Origin: Antilocapra americana
Taxonomy: Eukaryota; Chordata; Mammalia; Artiodactyla; Antilocapridae
Direction of reading: 5' to 3'
Length of the DNA stretch: 64,000 bases
Assembly (NCBI GenBank): GCA_007570785.1
Contig: ML660772.1
Span: forward strand, 35,854,225-35,918,224
Shown: positions 58,601 to 64,000 of the stretch, one piece after another
How positions within the stretch are numbered: position 1 is the stretch's first letter
How the letters are laid out: every line of letters begins with the position of its first letter
Made by a program: the position numbers and the translations under genes
The notes under the pieces: generated by a model
Told to the model about the DNA's origin: nothing
The model's database searches: none
What the model saw: only the letters and a program-made list of their open reading frames with translations

Positions 58601-61600
58601 AGCATCAGGAAACCCTGAGTTTGAATTCAGCTTCCACAGCTTTATGATCTTAGGCGAACCTAATCTTCAGCCAAATATTGCCATATCTCTAGAACTGAGA
58701 TAACAGGACTGTCAGGAGGACTGAAAAGTGAAAGTCACTCAATTGTGTCTGACCCTTTGCAACCCCATGGACTATATATAGTCCATGGAATTCTCCAGGC
58801 CAGAATACTGGAATGGGTAGTCTATCCCTTCTCCAGGGGATCTTCCCAATCCAGGAACTGAACCAGGGTCTCCTGCACTGCAGGTGGATTCTTTACTAGC
58901 TGAGCACCAGGGAAGGAGGACTTAGGAGATACTATATGAAAAGCACATAGTATTTAATCTAGTACATAGATGGCATTCAAACAAATGTAATAATGTTGAT
59001 GATGGCAATGGTATGAGTCACATAGGTGCAGTAATCAGTAAGCAGTAGAATGTCGGTCTTGTAGGTATTTATCCTGGGGTCCACAGACTGACTCATGAGG
59101 CTACAAAGAATTCAGGGATCTGGTGAACTTACATGGGGAAAAATTACATCTTTATTTTCACTAACCTCTAAAAGAATTTCAGTATTACGTTCAACAGTGA
59201 ATACAGACACAAACAACAGAAGTATTAGAAGTGTCTATAATTTGCTGACCAATAGAAATCAAAACCATGGAGAAGGCCACCAAGAGAAAAGATACATATT
59301 GTGAAGACGGGCGGATTGACAGGGGTGTAAGAAAAAAAGCTATCAACGTAAAAGTAGCCTAAGAAGAAGAAAATCAGGAGTAATTTCTGTTATGAAAGGT
59401 AAAGAATGGAATAGATTCAAGATGGAGGGAAAAAGTCAAGCATGTTAAATAATCAGGATTAATCCACTAACTCTGACAATGAAGAGACACTGATGACTAG
59501 TTTAGTTTCAAAGACAGAAGCCAACTTATTGTGAAATCTACAAAGAAACTAACAAGCTAATAGACAGGATAATAGGTAACTCAAAGAAAAAGAAAAAATG
59601 AAAATTTAAATGGATAATAAATATGGAATTATAATAAAAATAAGATGTTATGTTCCAGTGGAATGACAAAAATTAGGAAGATGATTAATATCAAGAGTTG
59701 ACAAAGTTACAAGATGACCTTTCTGGAGTGTTACTTAGTGGTATCTATTATAATAAAAACTCACACAAATTCTAATACAACAGGACCACAGTTCATATAA
59801 GCAAATACTATTATAAACAAAATTACAATGAAAGGCAAATATATACCTTTCTTGTGATGTATAATTTTCAGGGCTACTGAATATGGACAGGCAAGTTATA
59901 AAAAACACAACTCAAGAGTATGCCTTTTATCATCACTGTGTGAATGGATGCCCAGCCCCTACCCTAGAGCTGTACAACCTACATACCTTTACATGGAATG
60001 TCTGATAATTTTGTACTTATTTAAAGAATTCCAGATAGCAGATATGGCATAGGTATGGTAGGCTATATTATTTGATCAAATTGTCATGTCTCTTTCTACT
60101 AAGCCAGATACTACCAGCCCTCTCTCTGCCATAGGATTACATTTCATGTTCCAAAGACATGAGGCTTGGCCAATGACTTGCTTTGGCAATTAAAATATGA
60201 CTGGAAGTGACTGTGTCATTTTGAACAAATGCTCTAAGAGCCACTGACTGGTTCTGCCACCTCTCTCTTCTCTTTGCCACAAGCGTGGCATATCTGAGGT
60301 GGGGCTATTTCTCCAGCCTATTTGCAGAATAATAAGGAAGACATTCACTGCAGCTGATCCATGATATAAATGGATCATATCATATTTCTGATCAAGAAAT
60401 AAATTTTGTTACTATAAGTCAATTTAGATTTAGAAGTTATTTGTTACTGCAGCACAAAAAGTGTAAGTTGACTGAAACAATAGGCCACATTTAAAAATTT
60501 TGAAGTTAAGAATGAGGACAAAATTTATGCTTTATACATTTTATTTTGTGTTTGGGTATAGTCAATTAACAAACAATGTTGTGATAGTTTCAGATGAACA
60601 GTGAAGGGAATCAGCCATACATAAAACTTGTATCCATTTTCTCCCAAAATATAGGTACTCCAAATGGAAAAAACGTGTGCTCACTGTAGACTATCTGGAA
60701 AAATTAAAATAACCAATACTTTAATCACACAAATATAATGACTGGTATTATTTTCTTCCAGAATATTTTAAGGGAACTAAGTATTTCTCATATGCATACA
60801 TACAACTGGAATTATAACTCACACTCCATTTTATATTTGCCTTTTCTATTACTATGAGTATTTTTCTGTGACATTAAGTCTCAAAATAATTTAAGCGGCA
60901 GAATAAAATAATTACATTGATGTAATCCAACCATCCACTTAAAGTTAAGTATTTGGAGTTTCCAAGTTTAGAATAGTTATAAATCGTAGACGTTAACAAT
61001 GTATTTTTATGTGAAAATTTGCCTCTATATAGTTTTTTTTTTTGAAAGAGAAATCATTTTCTAAGTAGGCATAATTTTGAGATGCCTTTGATACATTCAA
61101 GTAGATATCAGGCTTGGAGAAAAGGTTTGGGCAGAAACTGCTGAAAATATTAAGACATGGGTGAAACTTAGTTATTTCTGTTCAAAAAAATATCTCAAAG
61201 TAGTAATGAAATGGTGATCAGTATTTTTAAATTGCATTCTCTAATTCTGAAAGCATACTAAGGCTAACTGTAGAAGAAAGTAAATGTACTGTGCATGTAT
61301 ACTCTTGTAACAGACTATTTTATAAAATTGAACACATAGAAGAAAAGTATTTTAAAACAAATCAGTAGCTAAATTGTTGAAGTCACATTACCAGAAGATT
61401 ATAATCAATCAGTTCAACTTTTCCTGCTGTTAGTTTTCTTATGACTTGATGAGTAATTTCTTCTTTAAAGAATGACTTTGAGCAAATGGAAAGTAAAACC
61501 TTTTCCATAACAGCATGTAAACAAAGTCTGTGATTTAATAACAAGGTCAAATTCCTGAAATATATGTCTGCTAGTTTTATTTTTTAAAAAATTTAGCAGT

Positions 61601-63529
61601 TGTAATATGTGAACCATTCAGGATTCTATACATTCTTTACATCTATTAAGCCTCCCAGTGAAAATTCATAGAGGCAACTCTGATATCCTATAAATAAATT
61701 ATATTAAAATTTTAATTTGCAATTCAGTCATGTAGAACTTAGAATATTCCTTCATAGAAGCAATACATTAAAAAAGTAAAGACAGTGAACAAAAAGATTT
61801 CAAGGTTTTCTGATTTAAGTCATTATCACAACTGAAATCCTTTACAATGTACTTACATATTCAAGAGTTGTGGTTATTTTGAAACAGTGATGAGACATTA
61901 TTTTGAATATAGATCATCTTGTTATAAGGAGGTACAGTTAGAGAAAGGGAAATAATTTTGCAATAACATTTTTAAAGAAATCTGGATCATCTAAATTATT
62001 CCCTAGAAGACTTCTCTGAATTCTAAAATGGTATGGAAACTTACTATTCCTGTGTTTAATTAATGTTTCTCATAGTTGCAATGTTAGTTTTAGGCAGGCT
62101 ACACTAGTGATGCTACTACCACACTTTTATGTTTTATATTTTATAGCATATAACCTGGATGAACCTCAGGGAAATTAGGCTGATAGAAAAAAAGACAAAT
62201 AAAAACGGAAAAATATTCCAGGTTCGATGTATGAGGCAGGGTGCTCAGGGCTGGTGCACTGGGATGACCCGGAGAGATGGGATGGGAAGGGAGGTGGGAG
62301 GGAGGGTCAGGATGGGGAACACATGTACACCCATGGCTAATTCATGTGAATGTATGGCAAAAACCACCACAATATTGTAATTAGCCTCCAATTAAAACAA
62401 AAATTTTAAAAAATGGAAAAATACTATATGACTGCATTTACATTTATGTAACATCCGTGATATAACATCTTTATAAAGATGGATAACAAATTATTGATTG
62501 CTAGGAGTTTTAGGGATGGGGAGAGGTGATGGGAGTTATGAAGGGGTAGTATGAGGTAGCCTTGTGGTGATGGTATGTTAAGTATATTGACTGCGGCAGT
62601 GGTTATGTGAAGCTACACATGACAGCACTGAATAGAGTTACATACACACACACACAAATGAGCACAAGTATAACTAGTGAAAGACAAATAAGCTATGTAA
62701 ATTATATCAATGTCAGTTTGCTGGTTTTGTTAGTGTACTATAGTTAGGCAAGATATTAAGACCAGGTAAGAATGGGTGAAGAAGGATGCTTAGAACATGC
62801 CTATACTTCTCTGCAATTTCTTGTGAATCTATAATTAATTCAAATAAAACATTAAAAAAATCATTTAATATTGTGCAATATGCTTAAAAAATCAAACACT
62901 ATTATTTTCAAGATAATTTTAATTACTAATATTACTAATAATCAGTTCTTGACAAGTTTATAATATTAAAAATGAACTTTATATATTGATAACATAATTT
63001 CATAAATCATTAAGGCTGAAAATAGAGCTAAGCTACATGAGAAACACTTTTTTATTGCCATAAGCAAAAAATTAGCTTTAAATTTTCAACTTGCCACTTA
63101 AATGATTTAAAGAGAGTAAGAGCTATACTATGAAAAACATGAGATCTTTTAAATAACTTGTTTAACAAAATGCAATGAAAAAATAAAACAAAAATGTTTC
63201 TTTGTGAATTAAGAAAATGCACTGTTTTGCTTCTTGGTATTGGTAAAACCTGCTTTGTAAAGTACTTTCTATCTCAGAACACAGTATATAGCAAAATGAA
63301 CTACCCATATCTCTGGAAAAATGATGGTATCAAGTAAAACAACTCAAGACATTATCAAAATTCAACTAAAAAGGAAAGGTTCTAAACAGTATTAATGTAA
63401 ACCAATAAGTTAACTTTACCTGATTTCCAACTTTGCCACTTCAGGTAATTCTCCAAATTTTATCTCTTCTACTTCCAGTTCTTTAAGGGCAGCCATAATT
63501 TTCTGCTGATCTCTACAGGTAATTCCATT
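52535..63529 (-). CDS. ASZ1: ASZ1 (GASZ), C-terminal four exons; gene continues off right edge
   Basis: Four minus-strand exons splice in phase into the last ~160 residues of ASZ1, a germ-cell protein of the outer mitochondrial membrane that holds piRNA-processing proteins in the intermitochondrial cement and so helps silence transposons. The whole protein is about 475 residues: ankyrin repeats, SAM domain, coiled coil and a C-terminal membrane anchor. The window covers the end of the SAM region (63420-63529), a leucine-rich helical part (57273-57378 and 56352-56465) and the anchor exon (52535-52687). Joins: AG|T (Ser) between the first two, clean codon boundaries for the other two. The ankyrin repeats and promoter lie right of the window. 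No stop or frameshift is seen. It reads in the same direction as WNT2, with the stop codon about 25 kb upstream of the WNT2 start. Confidence 0.96.
52733..52790 (+). repeat. 29-base tandem duplication
   Basis: An A/T-rich 29-base unit (core AAATATCTTTGATTTAAAAA) occurs twice with one G/A difference, in the last ASZ1 intron close to the 3' splice site. Confidence 0.9.
53312..53345 (+). repeat. (TG)n microsatellite with G-rich tail
   Basis: About nine TG units followed by GTGGTGGGGGGG. Likely variable in length between individuals. Confidence 0.85.
54617..54685 (+). repeat. 36-base tandem duplication
   Basis: Unit 54617-54652 repeats at 54653-54685 (33 of 36 bases present, no mismatch). The identity points to a recent event. 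Confidence 0.95.
55420..55500. mobile_element. Mariner-type MITE (81 bases) with TA duplication
   Basis: Ends CTGGGTTGGCC and GGCCAACCCAA are inverted repeats with one mismatch. TA lies directly outside both ends (55418-55419 and 55501-55502), as expected for Tc1/mariner integration. The two arms are diverged copies of each other. It matches the short palindromic mariner derivatives known from ruminant genomes. Confidence 0.9.
56085..56291 (-). mobile_element. Bov-tA SINE
   Basis: Reverse ruminant SINE in the last ASZ1 intron, 60 bases from the neighbouring exon. Flanked by a 13-base duplication (TCATTGTCTAACA and TCACTGTCTAACA, one mismatch) at 56072-56084 and 56292-56304. Confidence 0.93.
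56352..56465 (-). CDS. ASZ1: ASZ1 internal exon
   Basis: The 114-base exon (38 codons) follows acceptor TTAACAG and ends at donor AAG|GTATCT. It encodes [19 protein letters not shown] through LKDLIQK, a heptad-like helix consistent with a coiled coil. Confidence 0.96.
56466..57272 (-). other. ASZ1: ASZ1 intron
   Basis: An 807-base A/T-rich intron. It holds a 28-base segment at 56879-56906 identical to 54686-54713; otherwise nothing is seen. Confidence 0.85.
57273..57378 (-). CDS. ASZ1: ASZ1 internal exon
   Basis: The 106-base exon, acceptor CTCTTTAG, donor AAG|GTATTC. It completes the Ser codon and encodes [20 protein letters not shown] through ELPVNSHK, an amphipathic helical stretch. Confidence 0.96.
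57824..58022 (+). mobile_element. Bov-tA SINE
   Basis: Forward ruminant SINE: 'ccctggtggctcaatggtga', 'gggtctgattcttgggtcag', 'attccagtgctcttgcctga'. More diverged than the other copies in this intron. Confidence 0.85.
58585..58990 (+). repeat. MIR-type SINE split by a Bov-tA insertion
   Basis: The left part ('gagtttgaattcagcttcca', 'ttatgatcttaggcgaacc') ends at 58722 and the right part ('aaaagcacatagtatttaat') resumes at 58923. The younger SINE between them carries target-site duplications. Confidence 0.6.
58723..58913 (-). mobile_element. Bov-tA SINE inside MIR
   Basis: Reverse ruminant SINE flanked by a perfect 9-base duplication, AGGAGGACT, at 58714-58722 and 58914-58922. Confidence 0.93.
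60540..60655 (-). mobile_element. L1 3'-end fragment, antisense
   Basis: 'caatgttgtgatagtttcag' with neighbouring text is the reverse of the same artiodactyl L1 3' end seen at 3327-3464. Confidence 0.65.
61392..61554 (-). other. Exon-like open segment in ASZ1 intron, unidentified
   Basis: On the minus strand a 163-base block lies between an acceptor (ATATTTCAG) and a donor (CTG|GTAATG) and is open for all 54 codons, beginning [20 protein letters not shown]. The first base would complete the AG| codon left by the ASZ1 exon at 63420. Joined on to the exon at 57378, however, it runs into a stop after one codon (Trp). I recognise no protein family in it. It could be a poison exon, an exon of another transcript, or chance. 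Confidence 0.3.
62216..62414 (+). mobile_element. Ruminant L1 3' end, short insertion
   Basis: A 5'-truncated L1_BT-type tail ('tcaggatggggaacacatgt', 'ccaccacaatattgtaatta') flanked by the 9-base duplication GGAAAAATA at 62207-62215 and 62415-62423. It sits inside an older L1. Confidence 0.88.
62424..62870 (+). mobile_element. Old L1 3' end
   Basis: Diverged L1 3' text ('ggatggggagaggtgatggg', 'gtggtgatggtatgttaagt') ending at an A-rich tail near 62860. It starts left of the younger insertion. Confidence 0.55.
63420..63529 (-). CDS. ASZ1: ASZ1 internal exon (end of SAM region)
   Basis: The 110-base exon follows acceptor TGCTTAG and ends at donor AG|GTAAAG. It encodes [20 protein letters not shown] and on to KLEI, plus two bases of Ser. 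The KDQQK/ALKEL-type helix closes the SAM domain. By comparison with human ASZ1 it is the fourth exon from the 3' end. Confidence 0.95.
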
Positions 63530-63568
63530 CTAAGCAGAAATGATTTCAAGGTGCAGTAAGGTAGTCAT

Positions 63569-63771
63569 GAAGAAGTGAAGTGAAAGTTGCTCAGTTGAGT
63601 TCGACTCTTTGCGACCCCATGGACTATACAGTCCATGGAATTCTCCAGGCCAGTATACTGGAGTGGGTAGCCTTTCCTTTCTCCAGGGGATCTTCCCAAC
63701 CCCGGGATCAAACCCAGGTTTCCAGCATTGCCAGGCAGATTCTTTAACCAGCTGAGCCACAAGGGAAACCC
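63569..63771 (-). mobile_element. Bov-tA SINE
   Basis: Reverse ruminant SINE only 40 bases upstream of an ASZ1 exon. Flanked by a perfect 12-base duplication, TAAGGTAGTCAT, at 63557-63568 and 63772-63783, so a young insertion. Confidence 0.95.
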
Positions 63772-64000
63772 TAAGGTAGTCATACTTGTATAAAACTTGA
63801 AATTACTGGACAAGATCTACCTGATTAATTCTCATCATGAAAAGAATGCATACTGAAAAATATACAAATTTGCTTATAATTGGACTGATGAAGTTACATC
63901 ATTAAAATATTTAGATACATAGTGACTATAGTCAATTTTTTATATTACATAACAATGTGATGGATTCTAAAAACAAATGACTAGATTTTAACATACAATA
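63772..64000 (-). other. ASZ1: ASZ1 intron, continues off window
   Basis: A/T-rich intronic sequence upstream of the exon at 63420-63529; no further exon is seen before the edge. Confidence 0.8.

Larger units (their letters stand above)
57379..63419 (-). other. ASZ1: ASZ1 intron
   Basis: A 6-kb intron with two Bov-tA copies, a MIR, L1 3' ends and an unexplained exon-like segment at 61392-61554. 59.0-60.5 and 60.7-61.4 kb show nothing assignable. Confidence 0.85.

Noticed and set aside
1..64000. CRISPR arrays, bacterial operons, insertion sequences, tRNA or rRNA genes
   Set aside because: None seen; the sequence is mammalian, and the only tRNA-like parts are SINE heads.

Overview
The window is a piece of a ruminant (cattle/sheep/goat-like) nuclear genome. 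Evidence for this is the many Bov-tA/BOVA2-type tRNA-derived SINEs, a BovB LINE piece, ruminant-type L1 3' ends, two CHR-type SINEs, and split genes with GT-AG introns. The species cannot be fixed from the sequence alone. There is a 400-base assembly gap at 40598-40997.

Two protein-coding genes are present, both on the minus strand and both cut by the window edges. WNT2 occupies 2970-27222: coding exons 1-4 are present (27140-27222, 24870-25096, 19295-19572, 2970-3234), and the last coding exon lies beyond the left edge. Its splice phases join perfectly to give residues 1-284 of a secreted Wnt ligand, including the acylated serine motif. The first exon sits in a CpG island (about 27.0-28.9 kb) with a TATA element about 375 bases upstream of the ATG. 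ASZ1 (GASZ) occupies 52535-63529 and continues beyond the right edge: its four 3'-most coding exons (63420-63529, 57273-57378, 56352-56465, 52535-52687) encode the last ~160 residues, namely the end of the SAM region, a helical region and the C-terminal membrane anchor. WNT2 followed by ASZ1 is the order known from the mammalian CFTR neighbourhood (WNT2-ASZ1-CFTR), so CFTR is expected further right.

Layout: 1-2969 WNT2 intron 4 (partial); 3.2-19.3 kb intron 3 with MIR, L1, BovB and Bov-tA copies; 19.6-24.9 kb intron 2, repeat-poor apart from a Tigger element; 25.1-27.1 kb intron 1; 27.2-28.9 kb promoter and CpG island; 28.9-52.2 kb intergenic, dominated by LINE-1 fragments of several ages nested in one another; 52.2-64 kb the 3' part of ASZ1 with many young SINEs.

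The two genes do unrelated jobs. WNT2 is a paracrine signal in lung, heart and placenta; ASZ1 works in germ-cell piRNA production that silences retrotransposons of the kind that fill this window. No new multi-gene system is evident. The points most worth a second look are an unexplained exon-like open segment inside an ASZ1 intron (61392-61554), a two-way TATA/G-quadruplex arrangement at the WNT2 promoter, candidate enhancer segments in WNT2 introns 2 and 3, a complete 81-base mariner-type MITE, and repeated copies of one old LINE module between 32 and 50 kb.
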